Source: JBDNJM01 sp041687755
Lineage (GTDB): Bacteria; Planctomycetota; UBA1135; GCA-002686595
Length of the DNA: 16,101 nt
Direction of reading: 5' to 3'
Assembly (NCBI GenBank): GCA_041687755.1
Contig: JBDNJM010000083.1
Coordinates: forward strand, 1-16,101
The position numbers and the translations under genes were made by a program. Below the pieces are notes generated by a model. That model saw only the letters and a program-made list of their open reading frames with translations. It was not told the DNA's origin and searched no databases. Below, piece after piece: positions 8,901 to 15,200 of this stretch (position 1 is the stretch's first letter; the number at the start of each line of letters is the position of its first letter).

Positions 8901-9048
8901 GGCGCTCGGCCAGGCCAGCCAGCAGGGCCAGCTCTTCCTCGGCCCCGTCCTGGGCGATCGGCGACGGGAGCAGCGGGAGACGAACCGGCCCGGCGACCGC
9001 GTGGGCGGCGATCGACAGGGCCGCCGTGAGCGGCAGCAAAAACGGCAT
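5926..9048 (-). CDS. large exported tetratricopeptide-repeat protein, first gene of the ExbB/ExbD operon
   Basis: 1040 residues. The N-terminus MPFLLPLTAALSIAAHAVAG reads as a signal peptide with probable cleavage after AHAVA, although it lacks the usual early lysine or arginine, so export is likely but not certain. From about residue 35 to the end, helical TPR-type repeats follow one another, e.g. HPKAAEARYRLGEAQYQLGR, SALNARLAQGEALYQLERFE, GEALFLLGEQHFVQGADGP and DSAIARYTEVIDDHPERP near the end. There are no other recognisable domains or membrane segments. It opens a four-gene operon with exbB 23 bp downstream. The arrangement recalls CpoB (YbgF), the periplasmic TPR partner of Tol-Pal, but at roughly four times the length. 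TPR proteins scaffold other proteins; here it may tie the energised complex to the outer membrane or wall. That last role is inference. Confidence 0.85.
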   Translation of the reverse strand: MPFLLPLTAALSIAAHAVAGPVRLPLLPSPIAQDGAEEELALLAGLAERQLHDEVVRTAERFLRERSGHPKAAEARYRLGEAQYQLGRHAQVVESLAPLIAGRGGFEFEREVRLRMGQSFLELDDPARAAEVLEPFEGDVQDYLTRPCRALLAEARLDAGKFESATRVFEGLVAAAEQDAVTLDALCGLAWALSGAELPEESLAWSERFLTAAPDDSRVQEQRLLRAESLFALERFPLAFEAFVEVGGELTSTGASGAARAAERQQDHEAAAVQYRRALDNGPAGEQVAVLRLGLGRSLLAAGRAPAAVQALNAAEATLERDALLARALLQAGDANRALGLTEGRDLSGGDELQQPFLVDLQRSRIEALVALGRKEEASALSSQLTDVSDAERAVLLALEAGLYERTVELANALLQAAPDSESALNARLAQGEALYQLERFEEAAAAFGAAAAAQGEPGEALARTRMREAWSLWSVGSPERAAVSLETLLGEPGFRATLVADPVLAADAIYLRARCAEELGDVEGARTWLRRFEQSHGDGPEARGRRAEVLLRLARSLEGEAAERVYAELVAKCGEDELRFDARFERAESLSARGELEAALAAYEGLLDVGPAPELARETAFAAAYAEYGLERFGPAVERLIGLMTNRLSPERRADALELLVFSSANAGGLKVSAHAAEELIGLAPERAPGAVQCLTQALAVAEEHDTSLALWTALASSTPNPAVQLSARSERVFCLLDLARADEAAQAARALVQRVRLDNGAERIVVPEGAGEALLFTAAERFASAEPEAALELYELSIAADWAGVEDALYGAGFTAFQLENYQRCAAVLTQLLEQHPETTYAGEALFLLGEQHFVQGADGPAIAALAQLVANHERHSVWPKGLFRLGLAEERSGQDKAAVEHLTLLRRRAPEFPALAEADLARGRALSRQGDDRGAAQAFAAALEAGTGRTAAAARIGLGELDERAGRFEEALSAYLKVAVLYEACDEVAEALFATGRVLEAQDRIDSAIARYTEVIDDHPERPAAAKARGRLAELSR

Positions 9049-9184
9049 GGGAGGGCCTCGGCAGGGGGCGCGGGAAGCGTCCGGAGCGTGCCCGGTGTGA
9101 GGGGCGCGGACCGGCCGGCAGCGGGAAGCCGCAGAGCTTCGCGGATCGGGGTCCTCAACTGTTGGGAAGATCGGACCCGCGATT

Positions 9185-9223
9185 GCGCCAGGGCCGGGTG
9201 GACCCTGAGCCCGGCCCTGGGGC
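9185..9223. other. hairpin, 11-bp perfect stem, between FAS1 gene and TPR operon
   Basis: CCAGGGCCGGG (9188-9198) pairs with CCCGGCCCTGG (9210-9220) around an 11-nt loop. Two further pairs (9185-9186 with 9222-9223) extend it after one G/G mismatch. It lies 137 bp upstream of the TPR start and 115 bp past the FAS1 stop. It could be a second stop for FAS1 transcription or a structure in the operon leader. There is no T-run on either side. Confidence 0.5.
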
Positions 9224-9259
9224 TGCTCGACTTACGTCGGTTCGGCGGCCCGGAATGCA

Positions 9260-9296
9260 GCACAGCCCGCGGCGCCTGGGGCGCCGCGGGCTCTGC
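9260..9296 (-). terminator. probable transcription terminator after the FAS1 lipoprotein gene
   Basis: AGCCCGCGGCGCC (9264-9276) and GGCGCCGCGGGCT (9280-9292) form a perfect 13-bp GC stem with a 3-nt loop. A C/C mismatch then precedes three more pairs (GCA with TGC). It starts 41 bp after the FAS1 stop codon in the direction of transcription. No T-run follows on the minus strand, so it would be a tail-less terminator, as is common in GC-rich bacteria, or an mRNA 3'-end stabiliser. Confidence 0.6.
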
Positions 9297-9337
9297 CGGG
9301 GTCGAACTCGTCGGGCCTCAGGCCCGAGCGGTTCCTG

Positions 9338-10285
9338 TCAGTCGACCAACAGCGAGTCGATCACGTGGATCACGCCGTTGGTGGTCTCGATATCGGTGTC
9401 GAGCACGCGGGCGCCATCGACGAAGAAGTCGCTGGCGCGCCAGGTGAAGTCGAGCGCGTCGCCAAAGTAGCCCTGGACCTCGCCGGTGTGGAACTGGTCC
9501 TCGTAGAAGCGGTCCTGGACGAGGTGGCCGCGCAGGATCGCCTGCAGCTGCAGCACATGGGCCGGGTCGAGCAGGTGCGCGACCTGGGCCGGCTCCAGCT
9601 GGGCGAAGGCCTCGTCGTTGGGCGCGAACAGGGTCATCGGCGCGTCGCCGTCGAGGATGCCCTCGACGCCCGCGGCCTTGACCGCGGTCAGCAGCATCGA
9701 GAAGCCTTCGGCGTTCTCGAGCGTGCCCATCAGGCTCTGGGTCGCGGGCACCGCAAAGCCGTCCAGCAGGTGCACGATGCTGTTGCCGAAGGTCACGTCG
9801 GCGAAGACGACGCGGGCCGGCTCGACGCCGAGCAGGTCGCTGCCGGGGCCGGTGATCTCGATCTCGCCGTTCCAGTTCGTGACGTGCAGCCGCTGGCCGC
9901 CGATGGTCTCGAGGCGCGTGAGCTTGGAGAGCTGCTCGGAGGTGATCTTGCCGGGGATCACGTGGAAGCCGACGAGCGCGTCTAGATCGTCCGCCCCCAT
10001 CGTGGTCTGCAGGACCTCGGGCGGCAGCGAGCGAATCGTCTCGTCGCTGACCGCGAGGATCGTGAACGGCTCGCCGTTGCTCAGGTCGCCGCTGTACTGA
10101 GAGCTTGAGATCGCGCCGCGCAGCGCGGAGTACTCGTCGGGAAGAATGCCGCTGTCGTCGAACGCGATGGCACCGCGGTCACTCGCCTTGACGTAGACGG
10201 GGGACTCTTCACCGCCCTTCGGGGACGAGCAGCCACTGACGGCCAGCGCGACGGCGCCGAGGAAAAACTGGGTGGAGAACTTCAT
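9338..10285 (-). CDS. lipoprotein with two fasciclin (FAS1) domains
   Basis: 315 residues. MKFSTQFFLGAVALAVSGC is a lipoprotein signal with lipobox AVSGC, so C19 would be the lipidated residue and the protein is anchored on the periplasmic side or outer membrane. Two FAS1 (beta-Ig-H3/fasciclin) domains follow. Domain 1 covers ~50-180 and is degenerate at its first motif (FTILAVSDETIRSL) but keeps GFHVIPG and GNSIVHLLDGFAVP. Domain 2 covers ~184-315 with the classic MTLFAPNDEAFAQL, LRGHLV and the closing TNGVIHVIDSLLVD. FAS1 domains mediate adhesion to proteins or polysaccharides in bacteria and eukaryotes; the ligand here is unknown. It is on the same strand as the TPR operon but separated by about 290 bp and two hairpins, so it is probably its own transcription unit. 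No Shine-Dalgarno sequence is seen before the ATG. Confidence 0.92.
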   Translation of the reverse strand: MKFSTQFFLGAVALAVSGCSSPKGGEESPVYVKASDRGAIAFDDSGILPDEYSALRGAISSSQYSGDLSNGEPFTILAVSDETIRSLPPEVLQTTMGADDLDALVGFHVIPGKITSEQLSKLTRLETIGGQRLHVTNWNGEIEITGPGSDLLGVEPARVVFADVTFGNSIVHLLDGFAVPATQSLMGTLENAEGFSMLLTAVKAAGVEGILDGDAPMTLFAPNDEAFAQLEPAQVAHLLDPAHVLQLQAILRGHLVQDRFYEDQFHTGEVQGYFGDALDFTWRASDFFVDGARVLDTDIETTNGVIHVIDSLLVD

Positions 10286-10569
10286 GCCGATTGAGAGGTA
10301 TTCGGGGACACGTTTGGCGATTCGGTTCGCCGACCGGGGGGTTCACTGACGCCATCGCCAGATCCCCAACGCCCCCTGTTTCGGCACCGGTCGGGGGTCT
10401 GTCCTTAGACGAGTTCGAAATTCGAAGGGCTTCCGGCTTCAGCCTGGTCCGCCGCGCAGCCTGCACAGAGTTCTTCCGCCTTTCCAAGGCGTCCCGGTTG
10501 TCCAGGAAGGCGCATTGCTCGCCCGCGCCCCGCAGCGGGCGCAGTCCTGCGTCGGGCTGCCCTCCTAGG

Positions 10570-10637
10570 GGCCAGCGCTTTTGGGAGGCCAGCACCGCTA
10601 GGAGGCCAGCGCCGCTAGGAGGCCAGCGCCGCTAGGA
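10570..10637. repeat. four tandem copies of a 17-bp repeat
   Basis: The unit is GGCCAGCGCCGCTAGGA. Copies at 10604-10620 and 10621-10637 are identical, the copy at 10587-10603 has one change (A for G), and 10570-10586 is degenerate (GGCCAGCGCTTTTGGGA). The array is framed by CCCTCCTAG (10560-10568) and its exact reverse complement CTAGGAGGG (10632-10640). There are no spacers, so it is not a CRISPR. A 17-bp period also rules out in-frame expansion of a protein. Confidence 0.85.
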
Positions 10638-10645
10638 GGGAAGTG

Positions 10646-10688
10646 CCATGGGGCGAAGCACCGCCGGCCGCAGGCTTCGCCCCGATGG
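10646..10688. other. strong hairpin, 14-bp stem with one bulge
   Basis: CCATGGGGCGAAGC (10646-10659) pairs with GCTTCGCCCC (10674-10683) and, past a bulged G, ATGG (10685-10688). The loop is 14 nt. It lies six bases after the 17-bp tandem array. No T-run follows on the plus strand. It may be a terminator or an element of a structured RNA; the strand is not determined. Confidence 0.55.
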
Positions 10689-10730
10689 CAACCCTGTTCC
10701 AGCCTTGATGGCCGGACCAGGTTTTAGGAA

Positions 10731-10791
10731 CACCCTCAGGATCGAAGTCGGGCCGCCACCCGACATCTGCAACAAGGATATCCCTAGGGTG
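10731..10791. other. nested hairpin upstream of the DUF493 gene
   Basis: Outer arms CACCCTCAGGAT (10731-10742) and ATCCCTAGGGTG (10780-10791) pair at 10 of 12 positions. Inside them GTCGGG (10747-10752) and CCCGAC (10759-10764) form a perfect 6-bp stem with a 6-nt loop. A nested fold of this kind suggests RNA structure more than a protein-binding site. It ends 113 bp before the DUF493 start. Confidence 0.45.
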
Positions 10792-10904
10792 CGTCTCGCG
10801 CTCGAATCCCCCCACGATCTCCGGGCCAGGCCACGGCAAGGCTCGGCCCAGGCGCCCCGCACCCCGCCTAGACTCCGCTCCCGACGCCCCACCCCATCCA
10901 GGCC

Positions 10905-11174
10905 ATGCAGAAAGGCACCTTCGACGGACGAGAGCCCGAGATCGGCTACCCCACCCCATGGGGCTACCGGATCATCGGAGAGGACGAGCAGGCCCTGCGA
11001 GAGGCCGTTTCTAGCGTGCTCGGCGAACTCGACCATGTGCTTCGCCAGGGCAACACCAGCAAGGGCGGCAAGTACCGCACCCTGATCCTCGAGCTGGTCG
11101 TGTTCAGCCGCGAACAGCGCCTCGCGATCTTTCAGGGGCTCCGGGATCACCCCAGCGTCAGGTTCCTCATCTAG
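10905..11174 (+). CDS. DUF493 (YbeD-like) small protein
   Basis: 89 residues, the usual family length (E. coli YbeD has 87). The features of PF04359 are present in order: YPTPWGYRIIG near residues 15-25, the Gln/Ser/Lys-Gly-Lys-Tyr segment GNTSKGGKYRTLILELVV (residues ~49-66), and the C-terminal FQGLRDHPSVRFLI. The fold in the family is a small ferredoxin-like ACT-type domain. In enterobacteria it sits beside lipB/lipA, which are not here, and its biochemical role is not firmly established. It is followed after 107 bp by the SahR-like gene on the same strand. A weak 5-bp stem straddles its stop codon, so co-transcription with sahR-metH is possible but not clear. No Shine-Dalgarno sequence precedes the ATG. 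Confidence 0.82.
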   Translation: MQKGTFDGREPEIGYPTPWGYRIIGEDEQALREAVSSVLGELDHVLRQGNTSKGGKYRTLILELVVFSREQRLAIFQGLRDHPSVRFLI

Positions 11175-11269
11175 CGCTAAACACCTAGCGCCAAGGACCT
11201 TCAGCCCGAAGATCCGGCCCGGCCTCAGAACTCCGGCTCCAGATCGCGCAGGGCTGCAACCGATCGTCT

Positions 11270-11279
11270 AATCTGGATT
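11270..11279. promoter_or_regulatory. candidate dyad operator or -10 region before the SahR-like gene
   Basis: AATCTGGATT is a 10-bp dyad (AATC/GATT) three bases from the ATG at 11282, inside a larger imperfect dyad ATCG...CGAT. The overlapping TAATCT (11269-11274) would suit the -10 box of a leaderless transcript, but no -35 box is evident. Autoregulation would place a SahR-like operator about here. There is no second copy in the window to support it. Confidence 0.25.
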
Positions 11280-11281
11280 CG

Positions 11282-12229
11282 ATGGTTGTCCTGACCGATA
11301 CCTCCCGGCTGCTCAAGGCTCTCGGCGACGAGACACGTCTGAGACTGCTGAACCTGCTCCACCAGCAGGAGCTCTCCGTGAGCGAGCTGGTCGAGGTCAT
11401 GAACGTGGCGCAGAGCCGGATCTCGGCCCACTTGGCCCTCCTGAAGGAGGTCGGCCTGGTCGCCGACACGAAAAAGGGCCGCCGCAGCTTCTACAGGCTG
11501 CTCACCGGCCAACCCGCCGAGCTCGGCCTGCGGGTGCTTGAGGGCGCCGCCGGGACCGCCGAGTTCGTGACCGACGACGCCGGCCTCGCCGCCCTCCGGG
11601 AGCGCCGCCGCAGCGATGCGCGCAGCTACTTCGATCGCGTTGCGGCCACCTTCGGCGAGCAGATCCTGCCCGGCCGCACCTGGGAGGGCCTGGCCCGCGG
11701 GCTCCTGCGGCTCGCGCCGCGCGGCCGCTACGTCGATCTCGGCATCGGCGATGGCCTGCTGACCCTCATGCTGGCCGAGATCGCCGAGTCCGTGACCGCC
11801 GTCGACATCAGCTCCGAGATGCTCGAGCAGCTCCAGGTGCGCGCCGCCCGCGCTGGCCTCGACAATGTGCGCTCCGTGGAGGGCGAGCTCGACCGCCTCC
11901 CCCTGCCGGATGCCTCGTTCGACGTCGCCGTCATGAGCCAGGCCCTGCACTACGCCGACGACCCGGCCCGGGCCCTTGCCGAGGCCGCGCGCATGCTCGT
12001 GCCCGGCGGCCGCCTGCTAATTATCGAGCTGCTCGGCCACTCCGAGGAGTGGGTGCGCGGCGAGCTCCAGCACCGGCACCTCGGCTTCACCGAGCCCCAA
12101 CTCCAACAGCTGCTTGGCGATGCCGGATTCGAGCAGACCTCTATCCAACGCGCCGCGCGGGACCCCCATCCCCCCCATTTCCTGACCCTCGTGGCAACGG
12201 CAACTCTCAAGCCGACAACGACCCCATGA
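11282..12229 (+). CDS. ArsR-type regulator fused to SAM-methyltransferase fold (SahR-like)
   Basis: 315 residues. Residues 5-80 are an ArsR winged helix: LLKALGDETRLRLLNLL, then the recognition helix region VAQSRISAHLALLKEVGLV and the wing KKGRRSFYRL. No metal-binding cysteines are present. Residues ~110-300 are a class I methyltransferase fold, with motif I VDLGIGDG (151-158), the ribose-binding acid in TAVDIS (D175), LDRLPLPDASFDVAVMSQALHY and the later strand PGGRLLIIEL. This is the layout of SahR, characterised in Desulfovibrio alaskensis as a repressor of SAM-cycle genes. There the methyltransferase-like domain senses S-adenosylhomocysteine, which releases it from DNA. Its stop codon overlaps the metH start (ATGA at 12226-12229), which strongly supports that role. 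Whether it retains enzymatic activity cannot be told. No Shine-Dalgarno sequence is seen; AATCTGGATT just before the ATG may be an operator. Confidence 0.88.
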   Translation: MVVLTDTSRLLKALGDETRLRLLNLLHQQELSVSELVEVMNVAQSRISAHLALLKEVGLVADTKKGRRSFYRLLTGQPAELGLRVLEGAAGTAEFVTDDAGLAALRERRRSDARSYFDRVAATFGEQILPGRTWEGLARGLLRLAPRGRYVDLGIGDGLLTLMLAEIAESVTAVDISSEMLEQLQVRAARAGLDNVRSVEGELDRLPLPDASFDVAVMSQALHYADDPARALAEAARMLVPGGRLLIIELLGHSEEWVRGELQHRHLGFTEPQLQQLLGDAGFEQTSIQRAARDPHPPHFLTLVATATLKPTTTP

Positions 12230-15200
12230 GCTCCGAAGACTCCGCAGAACTGGGGTACGCCCCGACTGCATCAGAACTGCCCATCACCATGCCCACCGCC
12301 CGCAAGACCTCCCCGCCGGTAAACGGCGTGCTGGCCCGCATCGACGCCCAGCTGCAGCGCCGCATTCTTGTGCTGGATGGCGCCATGGGCACGATGATCC
12401 AGAACCGCGGCCTCTCCGAAGACGACTTCCGTGCCGAGCGCTTCGCGTCGGCAGCCAGCCAGCTCCAGGGCAACAACGAGCTGCTCTCGCTCACCCGGCC
12501 CCAGATCATCTCCGACATTCACGGGGCGTTCCTCGAGGCCGGCGCGGACATCATCGAGACGAACACGTTCAGCGCGACGACGGTCGCCCAGGCCGAGTAC
12601 GGCCTCTCCGAGCACGCCTGGGACCTGAACATCGCCTCCGCGCAGCTCGCTAGGGCCGCCGCCGACGAGTGGTCCGACCGCACGCCGGATCGCCCGCGCT
12701 TCGTGGCCGGCGCAATCGGGCCGACCTCGAAGACCCTGTCGCTCTCGCCCAAGGTCGACGACCCCGCCTTCCGCGCGATCCTGTTCGACGACCTGAAGGC
12801 CGCCTACGCCGAACAGGCGCGCGCCCTGATCGAGGGCGGCGTGGACCTGCTGCTGGTCGAGACGATCTTCGACACGCTCAACGCCAAGGCCGCGCTCGTT
12901 GCGATCCGCGAGGCCGAGCGCGCCACAGGCCGCAAGCTGCCGCTGATGATCTCGGTCGCGATCACCGATGCGTCCGGGCGCACGCTGTCCGGCCAAACCG
13001 TCGAGGCGTTCCTCCGCTCGATCGCGCACGCGGATCCCTTCTCCGTCGGCGTGAACTGCTCGCTCGGCGCCACCGATATGCGGCCCTACGTCGCCGAGCT
13101 GGCGAAGCTCGCCAACACCTACGTGTCGAGCTACCCGAACGCCGGCCTGCCGAACGCCTTCGGCGAGTACGACGAGGCGCCTGAAACGACCGGCGAGCTG
13201 GTCGGAGAGTTCGCGACCAGCGGCATCGTCAACATCGTCGGCGGCTGCTGCGGCACGACGCCCGAGCACATCCGGCAGATCGTCGCACGGGTCCAGGGCG
13301 TCGAGCCGCGGACGAAGGCTCCCGAAGATTCCACCGAACTCGCCCACTTCAGCGGCCTCGAGTCCCTCACCATGCGGCCCGAGTCGAACTTCCAGATGAT
13401 CGGTGAGCGCACGAACGTCACCGGCTCCGCGCGCTTCCGCAAGCTGATCAAGAAGAACAACTTCGACAAGGCGCTCGCAGTGGCGCTCGACCAGGTCCGT
13501 GGCGGCGCCAACGTGCTCGACGTCAACATGGACGAGGGCCTGCTCGACTCCGAGGCGTGCATGACCACGTTCCTCAACCTGATCGCCACCGAGCCGGAGA
13601 TCGCGCGGATCCCGATCATGGTGGATTCCTCGAAGTGGACCGTGATCGAGGCGGGCCTCAAGTGCCTGCAGGGCAAGGGCATCGTCAACTCGATCAGCCT
13701 CAAGGAGGGCGAGCAGGACTTCCTCGAGAAGGCCGCCAAGGTCCTCGACTACGGCGCCGGCGTCGTGGTGATGGCCTTCGACGAGGAAGGTCAGGCCGCC
13801 AGCGCCGAGCGCAAGGTCGAGATCTGCCAGCGCGCGTACAAGCTGCTGGTGAACGAGGTCGGCTTCCCGCCCAGCGACATCATCTTCGACCCCAACATCC
13901 TCGCCGTCGCGACCGGGATCGAAGAGCACGCCGACTACGCCAAGCACTTCCTCGAGGCCACCGCGGAGATCCGCCGCACCTGCCCGGGCGCGCACATTTC
14001 AGGCGGCGTCAGCAACCTGTCGTTCTCGTTCCGCGGCAACGACGCGATCCGCGAGGCGATGCACTCCGCGTTCCTGTACCACGCCACCCAGGCGGGCATG
14101 GACATGGGCATCGTCAACGCGGGCCAGCTCGAGGTCTACGCCGACATCCCCGCCGATCTGTTGGAGCGCGTCGAGGACGTGCTCTTCAACCGCCGCGACG
14201 ACGCCACCGAGCGCCTCGTCGAGTTCGCCGAGACCGTGTCCTCCAAGGGCAAGGTCAAGGTCGTCGATCTGGCCTGGCGCGAGGGCACCGTGCAGGAGCG
14301 CCTCAGTCACGCCCTCGTGCGCGGCATCGTCGACTTCATCGAGGACGACACCGAGGAGGCCCGCCTGCTCTTCGATCGCCCGCTGCAGGTGATCGAGGGC
14401 CCGCTGATGGACGGCATGCGCACCGTCGGCGACCTGTTCGGCGCCGGCAAGATGTTCCTGCCCCAGGTCGTCAAGTCCGCGCGCGCGATGAAGCGCGCCG
14501 TGGCCCACCTCGAGCCGTACATGGAGGAGGAAAAGGCCGCCGCCAAGGCGCGCGGCGAGTCCGTGGCCTCCCAAGGCCGCATCGTCATGGCGACGGTGAA
14601 GGGTGACGTGCACGACATCGGCAAGAACATCGTCGGCGTCGTGCTGGGCTGCAACAGCTACGAGGTGATCGACCTCGGCGTGATGGTGCCCACCGCCAAG
14701 ATCATCGACACCGCCGTCGCGGAAGGCGCCGACATGATCGGGCTCTCCGGCCTGATCACGCCCTCCCTGGACGAGATGGTCGCCGTCGCCGCCGAAGTGC
14801 AGCGCCGCGGCCTGAAAATCCCGATCCTGATCGGAGGCGCGACGACCTCAAAACAGCACACGGCCGTCAAGATCGCCCCCGCCTACGACCAAATGGTCGT
14901 GCACGTCCACGATGCGAGCCGTGCGGTCGGCGTCGTCAGCGACCTGCTCGACAAAGATCGCGGAAAGGTCTTTGACGTCGACAATCGCGCCGATCAGGAG
15001 CGCCTGCGCGTACAGCACGCCGGCCGTATCCAAAAGCCGCTGCTCAGCATCGAGGCCGCCCGCGAGAACTCCATGCGCAGCGATTGGCCCAACGTGGACC
15101 GCCCCGCGCCCGCATTCACAGGGTCGCGCGTGATCGAGCTCGACGACCTCAGCGTGCTCGTCCCCTACATCGACTGGACCTTCTTCTTCTCGGCCTGGGG

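Larger units (their letters stand above)
10286..10904. other. 619-bp gene-poor region with repeats and hairpins between divergent genes
   Basis: The FAS1 gene leaves to the left and the DUF493 gene to the right, so both promoters should be here, but none is clear. In order it holds: a small GGCGA/TCGCC hairpin (10316-10331) in the FAS1 leader; CCCCC/GGGGG arms (10372-10376, 10393-10397); the motif GGGGGTCTGTCC (10393-10404); the doubled palindrome TTCGAAATTCGAA (10414-10426); four 17-bp tandem repeats; a 14-bp hairpin; and a nested hairpin. Open frames exist on both strands, but none resembles a known family. I treat it as non-coding, possibly part of an interspersed repeat or a structured RNA. 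Confidence 0.55.

Noticed and set aside
10316..10340. ECF-type promoter for the FAS1 gene (GAACC...CGTGT on the minus strand)
   Set aside because: The match is short, and there is only one instance with no sigma or anti-sigma gene nearby to support it.
10291..10635. Possible small proteins on both strands of the intergenic region
   Set aside because: They run through tandem repeats and hairpins, show no domain and have no ribosome-binding site. A 17-bp repeat period shifts frame with every unit.
10570..10637. CRISPR array
   Set aside because: The units are 17 bp and directly adjacent with no spacers. No cas genes are in the window.
10690..10742. Signal recognition particle RNA
   Set aside because: The minus strand contains a CCTGGTCCGG stretch that recalls the SRP apical loop, but the following GGAAGGAAGCAGCC-type consensus is absent.
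11173..11192. Terminator after the DUF493 gene
   Set aside because: The stem is only 5 bp (GCGCT/AGCGC) and overlaps the stop codon, with no T-run. It is too weak to claim.
12271..13995. 574-codon minus-strand open frame inside metH
   Set aside because: It is antisense to conserved metH modules with intact catalytic residues. The composition is shadow-like and no family is recognisable.
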